Made by a program: the position numbers and the translations under genes. From Photobacterium aquimaris (lineage in GTDB: Bacteria; Pseudomonadota; Gammaproteobacteria; Enterobacterales; Vibrionaceae): a stretch of DNA of 64,000 nucleotides. The notes under the pieces are model-generated. The model did no database searches. It was given only the letters and a program-made list of their open reading frames with translations, and was not told where the DNA came from. Positions 1 through 8,480 of the stretch are shown here, piece after piece. Positions within the stretch are counted from its first letter, which is position 1; every line of letters begins with the position of its first letter. Where the stretch lies: the NCBI RefSeq assembly GCF_002954455.1, contig NZ_MSCC01000001.1, forward strand, positions 2,154,972-2,218,971. The letters run 5' to 3'.

Positions 1-161
1 TAGTTTTTTTACCATCAAATAATCAACCGCTTTTTTTTAATCTATTGCCCATTTTTCATCTATTTTTTAAGCATGACAAGGCTATCACCAAATGGGTTCT
101 TTTCAATTATTGCCATTATTAGGTGTTACACCATTTAAAATCTGTTTCTTTAGACATTAAT
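1..161. other. T-rich intergenic sequence, nothing recognised
   Basis: Left edge of the window. Short open frames on both strands carry no recognisable motif and no ribosome binding site. I see no tRNA or rRNA sequence here, although gmhB lies beside an rRNA operon in some relatives. Confidence 0.4.
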
Positions 162-250
162 AAAGGTATAGAAGGTATAGAAGGTATAGAAGGTATAGAA
201 GGTATAGAAGGTATAGAAGGTATAGAAGGTATAGAAGGTATAGAAGGTAT
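162..250. repeat. 9-bp minisatellite (GAAGGTATA)n
   Basis: A variant unit AAAGGTATA is followed by eight perfect copies of GAAGGTATA and a last partial copy. The unit is a multiple of three. In one plus-strand frame it reads Glu-Gly-Ile repeated, inside a short open stretch after a stop at 120-122 that ends at a stop near 280. No homology to a known protein is visible, so I treat it as a non-coding tandem repeat with possible copy-number variation. Confidence 0.95.
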
Positions 251-291
251 TATGCGATCACAAATAAAACTATCACAATAAATCAATACTC

Positions 292-324
292 AGAAAGAGC
301 AGTCGCGGAACGATTGCTCTTTCT
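292..324 (-). terminator. gmhB terminator hairpin
   Basis: A perfect 10-bp inverted repeat (AGAAAGAGCA / TGCTCTTTCT) with a 13-nt loop lies 8 bp beyond the gmhB stop codon. The T-rich tract is inside the right arm rather than a clean U-run, so termination strength is uncertain. Confidence 0.7.
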
Positions 325-332
325 GATAATGA

Positions 333-890
333 TTATGCGTTTTCAGCTAACCATGCAGGTACATTTTTAACGCTGTCTAAAACAACATCAGCTAAAGCTT
401 CACCTTCTTCAGTAATAGCTTTACCTGTACGTACTAATACTTTGAAAGCAACATCAGCCGCGATTGCCGCTTTCATGTCGTCCGCTTTATCACCAATCAT
501 CACTGATTTTGACATATCAATATCTAAATAGCTTTGCGCTGATATCAGCATTCCTGGATTTGGTTTACGACAATCACAATCTTGTAGATATTCACCCTTA
601 CCCTCCGTTGCATGGTGTGGGCAATAGTAAATACCATCCAATTCAACACCTTGATCTTCGAAGTTCCAATCCATCCACTCAGTCAGGCTAATAAACTCAT
701 CTTCGGTGAACATGCCACGAGCAATACCTGATTGATTGGTAACTAAAACAAGTAAGTAACCCATTTCTTTGAATTTTTTACATGCACCAAAAACACCATC
801 AATGTATTCAAAATCATCAACAGTATGTACATAGCCATGATCGACATTTATTACGCCATCACGATCAATAAAGACAGCAGGTTTGGCCAC
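333..890 (-). CDS. gmhB: D-glycero-beta-D-manno-heptose 1,7-bisphosphate 7-phosphatase
   Basis: This cytoplasmic HAD-family phosphatase removes the C7 phosphate of heptose bisphosphate on the way to ADP-heptose for the lipopolysaccharide inner core. The 185-residue protein has the HAD nucleophile motif DRDG at residues 9-12, the TNQSG motif near residue 50, the zinc-binding CPHH...CDC cluster near residues 90-107 and the acidic GDKADD motif near 133. Length and sequence match E. coli GmhB closely. It is divergent from metNIQ, which is the E. coli arrangement. The start follows an acceptable GA-rich site. Confidence 0.97.
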   Translation of the reverse strand: MAKPAVFIDRDGVINVDHGYVHTVDDFEYIDGVFGACKKFKEMGYLLVLVTNQSGIARGMFTEDEFISLTEWMDWNFEDQGVELDGIYYCPHHATEGKGEYLQDCDCRKPNPGMLISAQSYLDIDMSKSVMIGDKADDMKAAIAADVAFKVLVRTGKAITEEGEALADVVLDSVKNVPAWLAENA

Positions 891-1018
891 AAGAAAGCCC
901 TCAACAAGTAGATATTGTGGTGATTATGTCACGAGTTGGCAGCGAAAAGTATTAGTTATCACATTCACAGAGATGATCACGATATTACCAATACTATTCT
1001 AAATGCCAATAACCATTT

Positions 1019-1034
1019 GGACGTCTAGACGTAA
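1019..1034 (+). promoter_or_regulatory. Tandem MetJ operator (two met boxes)
   Basis: Two adjacent octamers, GGACGTCT and AGACGTAA, each match the met box AGACGTCT at six of eight or more positions. They lie just upstream of a possible promoter (TTGACT at 1044-1049, 17-bp spacer, TAGCAT at 1067-1072). Known biology: MetJ with S-adenosylmethionine represses metNIQ by binding two or more adjacent met boxes. The site is about 150 bp ahead of metN and is its likely operator. Confidence 0.8.
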
Positions 1035-1181
1035 AAATAGCTATTGACTTAAAAAGCGATTCACCATAGCATCAGATTAACAGCAATTAAGATGATTTAA
1101 CTATAATAACCAATAATTAACAACTAATGCAATATAGCATCACTGTCATATAATCATTTCATCTAAGAATCAGGAAGTTCA

Positions 1182-2216
1182 ATGATAGAAATAAAACAAG
1201 TAAATAAGGTGTTCTATCAAGGTGAGAAAGCGATTAATGCGCTAAAAGATATTAACCTTACGATTGAACAAGGAACGATTTTCGGGGTGATTGGTTCATC
1301 TGGCGCAGGAAAAAGTACCCTGATCCGCTGTGTGAATTTATTAGAAAAACCTACCTCAGGTAATGTCGTTGTCGATGGTATTGACTTAACACAGCTATCA
1401 TCAAATGAATTGACTTTGGCTCGCCGAAAAATTGGCATGATTTTCCAGCATTTTAATTTACTGTCATCACGGACTGTATTTGCCAATATTGCTTTGCCGT
1501 TAGAACTTGCGGGTATATCAGCTCACGACATTAATATCAAAGTAACAGAATTACTATCGCTAGTAGGTTTAGAAGATAAACGTAATAGTTACCCTTCAAA
1601 TTTAAGTGGTGGTCAAAAGCAGCGAGTAGCCATTGCTCGTGCTTTAGCCTCTGATCCTAAGGTTTTATTGTGTGATGAAGCCACCAGCGCGCTTGATCCA
1701 GCAACAACCCAATCAATATTAGCTTTGTTACGTAAAATTAATCAGCAACTTAATCTAACCATTTTATTGATCACCCATGAAATGGATGTCGTTAAAGGTA
1801 TTTGTCATCAAGTTGCGATCATCGGTGATGGCGAGTTAGTTGAACAAGGTTTAGTGGGTGATATTTTTGCTCATCCAAAAACCGCACTAGCAAAAGCCTT
1901 TATTCGCTCAACCTTAGATTTGTCGATCCCTGAAGATTACCAATCACGCTTGACTTCAACCCCAGTAAAAGGCAGTTATCCTTTAATTCGACTGGAATTT
2001 ACCGGAGACTCTGTTGACGCACCTTTAATTAGTCAAGTAGCACGTGAGTTTAATCTCGACATCAGCATTCTCAGTTCAAATATGGATTATGCAGGTGGAG
2101 TCAAATTTGGTTTGATGCTAGCAGAATTCTTTGGTACTCAAACTGCTATTGATGATGCTATTTCTTTTTTACGTGATCATAAATTACAGGTTGAGGTGCT
2201 CGGTTATGTCGCTTGA
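1182..2216 (+). CDS. metN: Methionine ABC transporter ATP-binding protein MetN
   Basis: This is the ATPase subunit of the D/L-methionine importer. The 344-residue protein has Walker A (GSSGAGKST, about 38-46), the ABC signature LSGGQKQR (about 140-147), Walker B ending CDEATSALD (about 160), and a C-terminal NIL domain (about 265-344) that in the family senses methionine and inhibits transport. It starts after an AGGAAG-type ribosome binding site and overlaps metI by 11 bp. A MetJ-type operator upstream implies repression when methionine is plentiful. Confidence 0.98.
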   Translation: MIEIKQVNKVFYQGEKAINALKDINLTIEQGTIFGVIGSSGAGKSTLIRCVNLLEKPTSGNVVVDGIDLTQLSSNELTLARRKIGMIFQHFNLLSSRTVFANIALPLELAGISAHDINIKVTELLSLVGLEDKRNSYPSNLSGGQKQRVAIARALASDPKVLLCDEATSALDPATTQSILALLRKINQQLNLTILLITHEMDVVKGICHQVAIIGDGELVEQGLVGDIFAHPKTALAKAFIRSTLDLSIPEDYQSRLTSTPVKGSYPLIRLEFTGDSVDAPLISQVAREFNLDISILSSNMDYAGGVKFGLMLAEFFGTQTAIDDAISFLRDHKLQVEVLGYVA

Positions 2217-2892
2217 TTCAATAACAACATGGTGGCAGAGCAATCAGCGCCTGACTGAATTACTTATCGATGCGCTAGGACAAACATTAACCATGGTGTT
2301 TGTGGCGGGTCTGATTGGTTTCATTATTGGAATTCCACTCGGTGTTGCTCTTCACCTCACTAAGAAAAACGGTTTATGGCAAAATCCAGTCTTAAATAAA
2401 ATACTTGGCATTGTGGTTAATATCGGCCGTTCAATCCCTTTTATTATTTTATTAGTTGCGATTATTCCTTTTACTCGGTTTGTGGTTGGCAGTTCAATTG
2501 GTACTGCTGCGGCGATTGTGCCACTTACTGTCGGCGCAATTCCTTTTATTGCTCGTTTAGTGGAAGGCGCATTACTGGAAATTCCAGCTGGACTCATTGA
2601 GGCCGCACAGGCAATGGGGGCAACCCCAATCCAAATCATAACCAAAGTGCTATTACCTGAAGCACTACCAGGCATTATTAATGCTGTCACTATTACCTTA
2701 GTTACTTTAATTAGTTATTCGGCAATGGCGGGGACTGTTGGCGGTGGCGGTTTAGGCGATGTCGGTATTCGTTATGGCTACCAACGTTTTGACGGCACGG
2801 TTATGGCCATCACCGTTATTATGTTAGTTATTTTAGTACAACTTATTCAATCTATTGGAGATCACTTAGTAAAACGTGTTGATCACCGCTAA
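2206..2892 (+). CDS. metI: Methionine ABC transporter permease MetI
   Basis: This 228-residue inner-membrane permease of the methionine importer has about five hydrophobic segments and the EAA-type loop near [11 protein letters not shown], which contacts MetN. The open frame extends upstream to 2131, but the ATG at 2206 gives the family length and an N-terminus ([10 protein letters not shown]) like other MetI proteins. The longer start would add residues out of frame with metN's NIL domain that match nothing. It overlaps metN by 11 bp, consistent with translational coupling. Confidence 0.96.
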   Translation: MSLDSITTWWQSNQRLTELLIDALGQTLTMVFVAGLIGFIIGIPLGVALHLTKKNGLWQNPVLNKILGIVVNIGRSIPFIILLVAIIPFTRFVVGSSIGTAAAIVPLTVGAIPFIARLVEGALLEIPAGLIEAAQAMGATPIQIITKVLLPEALPGIINAVTITLVTLISYSAMAGTVGGGGLGDVGIRYGYQRFDGTVMAITVIMLVILVQLIQSIGDHLVKRVDHR

Positions 2893-2953
2893 CAACTCAA
2901 GCTGTTATTTATTATTTACATAATTAGGGAAAGCCCATTTAAGGAGAAATACT

Positions 2954-3772
2954 ATGGCGTTTAATCTTAAACATCTTTTTGCCATTGCTGGCGTTGCTGC
3001 TGCAGTCACACTCGCAGGTTGTAGTGACCAAGAAACAGCTGTTGTTGATAACAATAAAGTAAAAATTGGCGTAATGGCTGGCGCAGAAGAGCAAGTTGCA
3101 GAAGTTGCAGCAAAACAAGCGAAAGATAAATATGGACTTGATGTTGAATTAGTCACCTTTACTGATTACGTATCACCCAATGCAGCCTTAGCTGAAGGTT
3201 CAATTGATGCTAACGCCTTTCAACACAAACCTTATCTAGAGCAGCAAATTAAAGATCGTGGTTATAAATTTGCGATCGCGGGTAATACCTTCGTTTACCC
3301 TATTGCTGGCTATTCAAATAAGATTAAATCGGTTGATGAATTAAAAGATGGCGATCAGATTTCGGTTCCTAATGATCCGACAAACCTTGGCCGTTCATTA
3401 TTGTTATTACAACAACAAGGTTTAATTACTCTTAAACCTGATGCGGGTTTGACGGCAACGGTATTAGATATTGTTAATAATCCTAAAAATCTTAAAATCG
3501 TTGAATTAGAAGCAGCGCAATTACCGCGTTCATTAGATGATGTTGCTTTAGCAATCATCAATACTACTTATGCGAGTAGTCTTAACCTTACTCCAGAAAA
3601 AGATGGAGTGTTTGTTGAAGATAAGCAATCACCTTATGTCAATATCATTGTAGCGCGTCAAGATAACGTCAAAGCTGAAAATGTTCAAAAGTTCATTCAA
3701 GCTTACCAATCAGACGATGTCTATAATTCAGCCCAAACCATCTTCAATGGCGGTGCTGTTAAAGGCTGGTAA
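2954..3772 (+). CDS. metQ: Methionine-binding lipoprotein MetQ
   Basis: This is the substrate-binding component of the methionine importer. The 272-residue protein begins with a lipoprotein signal peptide; the lipobox LAGC places the modified cysteine at residue 23. The mature part has NlpA/MetQ features (KIGVMAGAEEQ, NAFQHKPYL, SVPNDPTNLGRSL). A good AAGGAG site precedes the ATG, 61 bp after metI. The gene is followed directly by an intrinsic terminator and then trmO. rcsF, which lies between metQ and trmO in E. coli, is absent here. Confidence 0.98.
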   Translation: MAFNLKHLFAIAGVAAAVTLAGCSDQETAVVDNNKVKIGVMAGAEEQVAEVAAKQAKDKYGLDVELVTFTDYVSPNAALAEGSIDANAFQHKPYLEQQIKDRGYKFAIAGNTFVYPIAGYSNKIKSVDELKDGDQISVPNDPTNLGRSLLLLQQQGLITLKPDAGLTATVLDIVNNPKNLKIVELEAAQLPRSLDDVALAIINTTYASSLNLTPEKDGVFVEDKQSPYVNIIVARQDNVKAENVQKFIQAYQSDDVYNSAQTIFNGGAVKGW

Positions 3773-3799
3773 TCTCGCCAATTGATACAATCTCCATCA

Positions 3800-3829
3800 A
3801 GAGCAGGCTTCATCGCCTGCTCTTTTTTT
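3800..3829 (+). terminator. metNIQ terminator
   Basis: A 9-bp GC-rich stem (AGAGCAGGC / GCCTGCTCT, loop TTCATC) runs into seven Ts, 27 bp after the metQ stop. This is a canonical intrinsic terminator. Confidence 0.92.
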
Positions 3830-3875
3830 ATGTTATATTATCAAATTACTTTCAGCTTATAATTGGCTTAATTTG

Positions 3876-4577
3876 ATGGCTTATAGCATTGAACCTATCG
3901 GTATTGTCCACTCTCCTTATAAAGAAAAATTCGCCGTTCCTCGCCAGCCAGGATTAGTACCTAGTGCTCGCTGTGAAGTGATTTTACACGATCAGGCTAA
4001 CTCATTAGATGCAGTACGCGGTATCGAACAATTCAGTCATGTGTGGCTATTATTTTTGTTTGACCAAAACTTAGAAGCTGGTTGGCGACCGACAGTACGT
4101 CCACCTCGGCTTGGGGGCAATGAGCGGATTGGTGTTTTTGCCAGTCGTGCGACGTTTCGTCCTAATGGCATCGGCATGTCAGCGGTAAAATTACAAGGCG
4201 TTCGTCATTGCAATGGCCAAGTCATTATTGATATTGCCGGTGCCGATTTGGTTGATGGCACGCCAATTATTGATATTAAACCTTATATTCCCTATTCCGA
4301 CAGTTTACCTGAAGCATTAGGTGGCTTTGCGACCAGCCAACCGGCGACACTTGAAGTGCAATTCGCACCACCTGCATTGCAACAGTTAGCTGGCAAACAC
4401 GCCGACTATCATCAAGCAGTTATTACTGAAGTACTCGCGCAAGATCCACGCCCTGCGTATAAAAAAGGCAAACCAGACACCAAGCTCTATGCGGTAAACT
4501 TATTTGATTTTAATGTTCAGTTTACAGTTGCAGAACCGATCATTACTGTCGTAAGTATCGATACCGTTGTTCAATAA
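3876..4577 (+). CDS. trmO: tRNA (adenine(37)-N6)-methyltransferase TrmO
   Basis: TrmO (TsaA/YaeB) methylates N6 of threonylcarbamoyl-adenosine at position 37 of threonine tRNAs, using S-adenosylmethionine. The protein is about 233 residues (E. coli 235) with the family motifs IGIVHSPYKEKFAVPRQPG at the N-terminus, FRPNGIGMS near residue 91 and VDGTPIIDIKPYIPYSDS near 128-146. A TTG three bases upstream is also in frame, but ATG at 3876 is preferred. The ribosome binding site is weak. It lies between metQ and proS as in E. coli. Confidence 0.95.
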   Translation: MAYSIEPIGIVHSPYKEKFAVPRQPGLVPSARCEVILHDQANSLDAVRGIEQFSHVWLLFLFDQNLEAGWRPTVRPPRLGGNERIGVFASRATFRPNGIGMSAVKLQGVRHCNGQVIIDIAGADLVDGTPIIDIKPYIPYSDSLPEALGGFATSQPATLEVQFAPPALQQLAGKHADYHQAVITEVLAQDPRPAYKKGKPDTKLYAVNLFDFNVQFTVAEPIITVVSIDTVVQ

Positions 4578-4703
4578 CTATTCCAATACAGTTATCTTTG
4601 GCGAATAGCGTCGAGACTGGTAATATAGCAGGCTATCGTCATCAAACTGACGGGTGGAACATCAGTTCCTTCTCTTTCCTTTTATCAATAACGGATACCA
4701 TCA

Positions 4704-6419
4704 ATGCGTACCAGTAAATATCTTCTTTCTACCCTGAAGGAGACGCCAAACGACGCAGAAGTCATTAGTCATCAACTAATGCTACGTGCAGGTATGATCC
4801 GTAAGTTGGCTTCAGGTTTATACACCTGGCTACCTACCGGTCTACGTGTGCTGCGTAAAGTCGAAAACATCGTTCGCCAAGAAATCGATAATGCGGGCGC
4901 AATCGAAACTTTGATGCCCGTTGTTCAGCCGTTTGAACTATGGGAAGAGACAGGCCGCTCTGAAAAAATGGGCCCTGAACTACTTCGCTTTACTGACCGT
5001 CATTTCCGTCCGTTTGTACTAAGTCCAACAGCAGAAGAAGTGATCACTAGTCTTGTACGTAACGAAGTAAGCTCTTACAAGCAACTGCCGCTGAACCTTT
5101 ACCAAATTCAAACTAAATTCCGTGATGAGCGTCGCCCTCGCTTTGGCGTAATGCGTGCACGTGAATTCTGCATGATGGATGCTTACAGCTTTGATATCGA
5201 TAAAGACGGTTTACAAAAGTCTTTCGATACAATGCATGCAGCTTACTGTAAAGCCTTTGACCGTATGGGTCTTGAGTACCGCCCAGTATTGGCTGACTCA
5301 GGCGCAATCGGTGGTAATGGCTCACAAGAGTTCCACGTACTTGCAGAAAGTGGCGAAGATTTAATCGCATTCTCTACTGAATCTGATTACGCTGCGAACA
5401 TCGAAAAAGCAGAAGCTATCGCACCTGCTGTTGAGCGTGCACAGCCAACACAAGCAATGACAACCATTGATACACCAACTGCGAAAACTATCGCAGAATT
5501 GGTAGAACAACATGGCATTGCTATCGAAAAGACAGTGAAAACATTATTCGTTAAAGCGTCTGATGAAATCGATGCGCCTATCGTGGCATTGATCATTCGT
5601 GGTGATCACGAGCTTAACGAAATCAAAGCAGAAAACCTTGTAGAAGTTGCATCTCCATTAGAGATGGCAACTGAAGAACAAATGCGTGAGCTTGTTGGTG
5701 CAGGAGCGGGTTCTCTAGGTCCTGTTGGCCTTGAATTACCATTTATCGTTGACCACAGTGTTGCGGTAATGAGTGACTTTGCTGCGGGCGCTAACATCGA
5801 TGGCAAACACAACATAGGTATCAACTGGGGTCGTGACGTTGAACTTGGCCGTGTTGATGATCTACGTAACGTAGTTGAAGGTGATCCAAGCCCATGTGGT
5901 CAAGGCACCTTAATGCTAAAACGTGGTATCGAAGTCGGTCACATCTTCCAGTTAGGCACCACTTACTCTGATAAGATGAACTGTAGCGTTCTTGATTCAA
6001 ACGGCAAAAATTCTATTCTAGAGATGGGTTGTTACGGTATCGGTGTATCACGTGTTGTGGCATCAGCTATCGAGCAAAACAACGATAAGTACGGCATCAT
6101 CTGGCCTGACGCACTAGCGCCTTTCCAAGTGGCAATCGTACCGATGAACATGCACAAATCAGAGCGCGTTCAAGAAGCAGCTGAGAAGCTATACGCTGAT
6201 CTTACTGCAATGGGCGTTGAAGTCTTATTTGATGATCGTAAAGAGCGTCCAGGCGTAATGTTCTCTGATATGGAACTGATCGGTATTCCACATACTATCG
6301 TGATTGGTGATCGTAGCCTTGAAAACGGTGAGATGGAATATAAGAACCGTCGTACTGGCACTAAAGAAGCAGTTATGGCTGCTGATGTTATGGACTTTCT
6401 TAAGCAAAAAATAGCTTAA
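4704..6419 (+). CDS. proS: Prolyl-tRNA synthetase
   Basis: This class II aminoacyl-tRNA synthetase charges tRNA-Pro. The 571-residue bacterial-type protein has motif 1/2 regions ([25 protein letters not shown] split around residue 140-165), the INS editing domain that hydrolyses Ala-tRNA-Pro (about 230-400), motif 3 (GCYGIGVSR, about 445) and a C-terminal anticodon-binding domain. Codon choice is more biased than in neighbouring genes, consistent with high expression. The 126-bp leader contains two small hairpins near 4637-4652 and 4656-4670 of unknown role. A strong terminator follows. Confidence 0.98.
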   Translation: MRTSKYLLSTLKETPNDAEVISHQLMLRAGMIRKLASGLYTWLPTGLRVLRKVENIVRQEIDNAGAIETLMPVVQPFELWEETGRSEKMGPELLRFTDRHFRPFVLSPTAEEVITSLVRNEVSSYKQLPLNLYQIQTKFRDERRPRFGVMRAREFCMMDAYSFDIDKDGLQKSFDTMHAAYCKAFDRMGLEYRPVLADSGAIGGNGSQEFHVLAESGEDLIAFSTESDYAANIEKAEAIAPAVERAQPTQAMTTIDTPTAKTIAELVEQHGIAIEKTVKTLFVKASDEIDAPIVALIIRGDHELNEIKAENLVEVASPLEMATEEQMRELVGAGAGSLGPVGLELPFIVDHSVAVMSDFAAGANIDGKHNIGINWGRDVELGRVDDLRNVVEGDPSPCGQGTLMLKRGIEVGHIFQLGTTYSDKMNCSVLDSNGKNSILEMGCYGIGVSRVVASAIEQNNDKYGIIWPDALAPFQVAIVPMNMHKSERVQEAAEKLYADLTAMGVEVLFDDRKERPGVMFSDMELIGIPHTIVIGDRSLENGEMEYKNRRTGTKEAVMAADVMDFLKQKIA

Positions 6420-6440
6420 TTAACAACCATATGATTTTAA

Positions 6441-6469
6441 AAAGCTGCCAATTTTAGGCAGCTTTTTTT
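6441..6469 (+). terminator. proS terminator
   Basis: A 9-bp stem (AAAGCTGCC / GGCAGCTTT) with a 7-nt loop is followed by more Ts, 21 bp after the proS stop. Confidence 0.92.
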
Positions 6470-6604
6470 ATAGCTAAATTATCACAAACATTTTTTATCT
6501 GTTGTGCTGCTATGATAATATTCAACTTAGTAACAACGTAAATATCTTCACCTAAGATCATTTTATTGTGATGTTAGGTGAATATTTTTAGCAAAGGAAA
6601 GACT

Positions 6605-6808
6605 ATGCAAGTTTATCAATGTTGCGAGTTAATTCGCGTTACTTACTCTCAAATTGGCAGTGGTGATCAAGGCTATATTCCAACCGCTATCAAGTGCGCA
6701 ATTAAAACCTTGGATGATATTGCCGCTAATACTGAGTTACCACTCACAGTACGAGAGCAAGCAGCTTTTGCGGCAGCCAACTTACTGATCAGTGATCACG
6801 AGGATTAA
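6605..6808 (+). CDS. yaeP: YaeP family protein (UPF0253)
   Basis: A 67-residue protein of unknown function matching E. coli YaeP across its length ([32 protein letters not shown] at the C-terminus). The open frame begins at 6578, but the ATG at 6605 follows a clear AAAGGAAAG site and starts where the family starts. It is 3 bp upstream of the DUF4250 gene, so the two form an operon. In E. coli yaeP lies close to proS, supporting the call. Confidence 0.88.
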   Translation: MQVYQCCELIRVTYSQIGSGDQGYIPTAIKCAIKTLDDIAANTELPLTVREQAAFAAANLLISDHED

Positions 6809-6811
6809 TCG

Positions 6812-7000
6812 ATGAATTTATCAAAATTTGAAACCATGGACACTGTAATGTTGATGAGTATTGTCAATATGAAGATTCGAGATGAATTTAATAACCTTGA
6901 TAATCTGGTGAAATTTTTTGATATCGACCGTGAGCAACTTATTGCAAAATTAGCCACAGGCGGATTTGATTTCTTACCAGAAGTGCAGCAATTTCGTTAA
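6812..7000 (+). CDS. DUF4250 domain-containing small protein
   Basis: A 62-residue protein. Its pattern (MDTVMLMSIVNMKIRDEF, then a short helix-turn-helix-like segment and a C-terminal ATGGFDFLPEVQQFR) is that of the DUF4250 family, function unknown. The ATG overlaps a GAGG-type site within the yaeP end, so translation is probably coupled to yaeP. A bidirectional terminator follows. Confidence 0.82.
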   Translation: MNLSKFETMDTVMLMSIVNMKIRDEFNNLDNLVKFFDIDREQLIAKLATGGFDFLPEVQQFR

Positions 7001-7022
7001 AGCTGACTTACAAACATCAAAT

Positions 7023-7053
7023 AAAAAACGGCACTTATCAGTGCCGTTTTTTT
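7023..7053. terminator. Bidirectional terminator between convergent genes
   Basis: A symmetric hairpin (A6-CGGCAC / GTGCCG-T7, loop TTATCA) has As on the left and Ts on the right, so it can end both the yaeP-DUF4250 transcript and the opposing permease transcript. Confidence 0.92.
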
Positions 7054-7092
7054 ATACTTGTTAAATAACATCTAGTTGGTGTAATGCCTCAA

Positions 7093-8304
7093 TTAGCCTT
7101 TGAATATAGGCAGAACATCAGCCATCGCTAATAAATGAAAACACGCAGTTAAGACTCCAAATATTATTACCGCATACACAGTAACATTGCCACCAGGCAC
7201 GACAAAACCTTGTATTTCAGGTTGACGTTGGCGTAATTTTTTAGCCAATAATGCGGGAATAATACAAGTCCAGATGGTTGCCGCAGCCCCAGCTAAGCCA
7301 ATTGCTGCCACAAAACCAAATGGTGCAAATAGTGAAAACACTAATGGTGGAATAAAAGTTACTGCCCATGTTTTAAAACGGCCTTGGTTGGTATCTTCAA
7401 AGCCAAATAAATCAGCTAAGTAATCAAATACACCGAGCCCGACCCCGATAAACGATGACACTACCGCCGCAATTGAGAAAATATTAAGTGCTTGTTTAAC
7501 ACTGTTAGAGTTCACCACTCCACCAAGTGCAGTCATTAACGCATCGACACTACCACCAGCAGCAACAATCGGTCCAAATTGTGTGCGGGGTAAGTTACCA
7601 AAAATGCACACCACCCAAATCACATAAAATGTTAAGGCAATAAGTGTTCCACCTAAAATGGCATTTTTAGCGCGGTTTTCATCGCGATAATAATCACGCA
7701 TGGTACTTACTGAGTGATGATAACCAAAAGAGGTTAATGCAACAGGCAAGATCGCAAGTGCATAAGGAGAAAGATCTGCTTGAGAATCAATACTATCAAG
7801 TAAAGTCGGCAATTGGATATTAGTCGCAAGCCCTGAAATACCAATCACAAAACTGATAACCATAAATAGAATCAGTAAAATCGAGATACGATCAACAGCT
7901 CGGGTTGAGTGAAGCACAAACACAGAAGAAGCGATGACAAATAATACCGAAGCGAGCTTGGGATTAATATTAAGTAAACCACCAAAGATCATACCTGATG
8001 AAGAAATATAGGCATAAAGTAAAATGCCACCGACAAAATATAATGATAGGTTATTGATCGCATTGACTTTACCTTTAAGCACATCTTTAGTGATGGTGTT
8101 AAACGATACCTTAAAATCATAATGCTTTAATGCTTCAAGTAATAACCATCCAGATAATGTCATCATTACCATCGTTACTGAGATCGCAAGTACCGTCCAT
8201 AATGTCCATGCGCCAGCACCTGCACTTGGTAACCCCAGCATGCCTGCACCTACACACACACTAGCAATAATGCATGCACCTCCAAGTGTCGATGGTTTAC
8301 TCAT
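7093..8304 (-). CDS. mtr: Tryptophan permease, Mtr-like (aromatic amino acid transporter)
   Basis: This 403-residue inner-membrane protein belongs to the hydroxy/aromatic amino acid permease family, with about eleven hydrophobic segments. It resembles E. coli Mtr most closely: GAGMLGLPSA near residue 20, FNTITKDVLKGK near 70, SFGYHHSVSTM near 191, GVFDYLADLFGFEDTNQGR near 290-308 and a C-terminus ending LPIF. TnaB and TyrP are related alternatives. A TrpR-type operator overlaps the likely -10, which supports a tryptophan-repressed permease. Confidence 0.82.
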   Translation of the reverse strand: MSKPSTLGGACIIASVCVGAGMLGLPSAGAGAWTLWTVLAISVTMVMMTLSGWLLLEALKHYDFKVSFNTITKDVLKGKVNAINNLSLYFVGGILLYAYISSSGMIFGGLLNINPKLASVLFVIASSVFVLHSTRAVDRISILLILFMVISFVIGISGLATNIQLPTLLDSIDSQADLSPYALAILPVALTSFGYHHSVSTMRDYYRDENRAKNAILGGTLIALTFYVIWVVCIFGNLPRTQFGPIVAAGGSVDALMTALGGVVNSNSVKQALNIFSIAAVVSSFIGVGLGVFDYLADLFGFEDTNQGRFKTWAVTFIPPLVFSLFAPFGFVAAIGLAGAAATIWTCIIPALLAKKLRQRQPEIQGFVVPGGNVTVYAVIIFGVLTACFHLLAMADVLPIFKG

Positions 8305-8330
8305 AATCTATCCTTTCTCGCCATTACATT

Positions 8331-8349
8331 GTATCAGTGAACTAGTACG
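8331..8349 (-). promoter_or_regulatory. TrpR-type operator over the permease promoter
   Basis: Read on the minus strand the site is CGTACTAGTTCACTGATAC, which I align with the trp operator CGAACTAGTTAACTAGTAC at 15 of 19 positions, including the CTAGTT core. It overlaps a TACAAT -10 hexamer (8328-8333, minus strand), the usual geometry for repression. The start codon of the permease is about 25 bp downstream. Confidence 0.65.
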
Positions 8350-8480
8350 ATAATATTCATCAACCGTTTTAGCAACAAAAGAATAGATATCTGAATAAAT
8401 ATTTATTAAACAACTGCACATGTTAAAAAAATTAACATATACAGATTAATAACTGTTATTAAAACCAACAACTCAACATT

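Noticed and set aside
2131..2205. Upstream start of metI
   Set aside because: It would add 25 residues overlapping the metN NIL-domain coding sequence with no family support; ATG 2206 fits the family length.
4648..4665. T-box-like GGGTGGAAC in the proS leader
   Set aside because: The T-box consensus continues as CCGCG, absent here. There is no terminator/antiterminator pair or specifier stem, and T-boxes are not typical of gammaproteobacteria.
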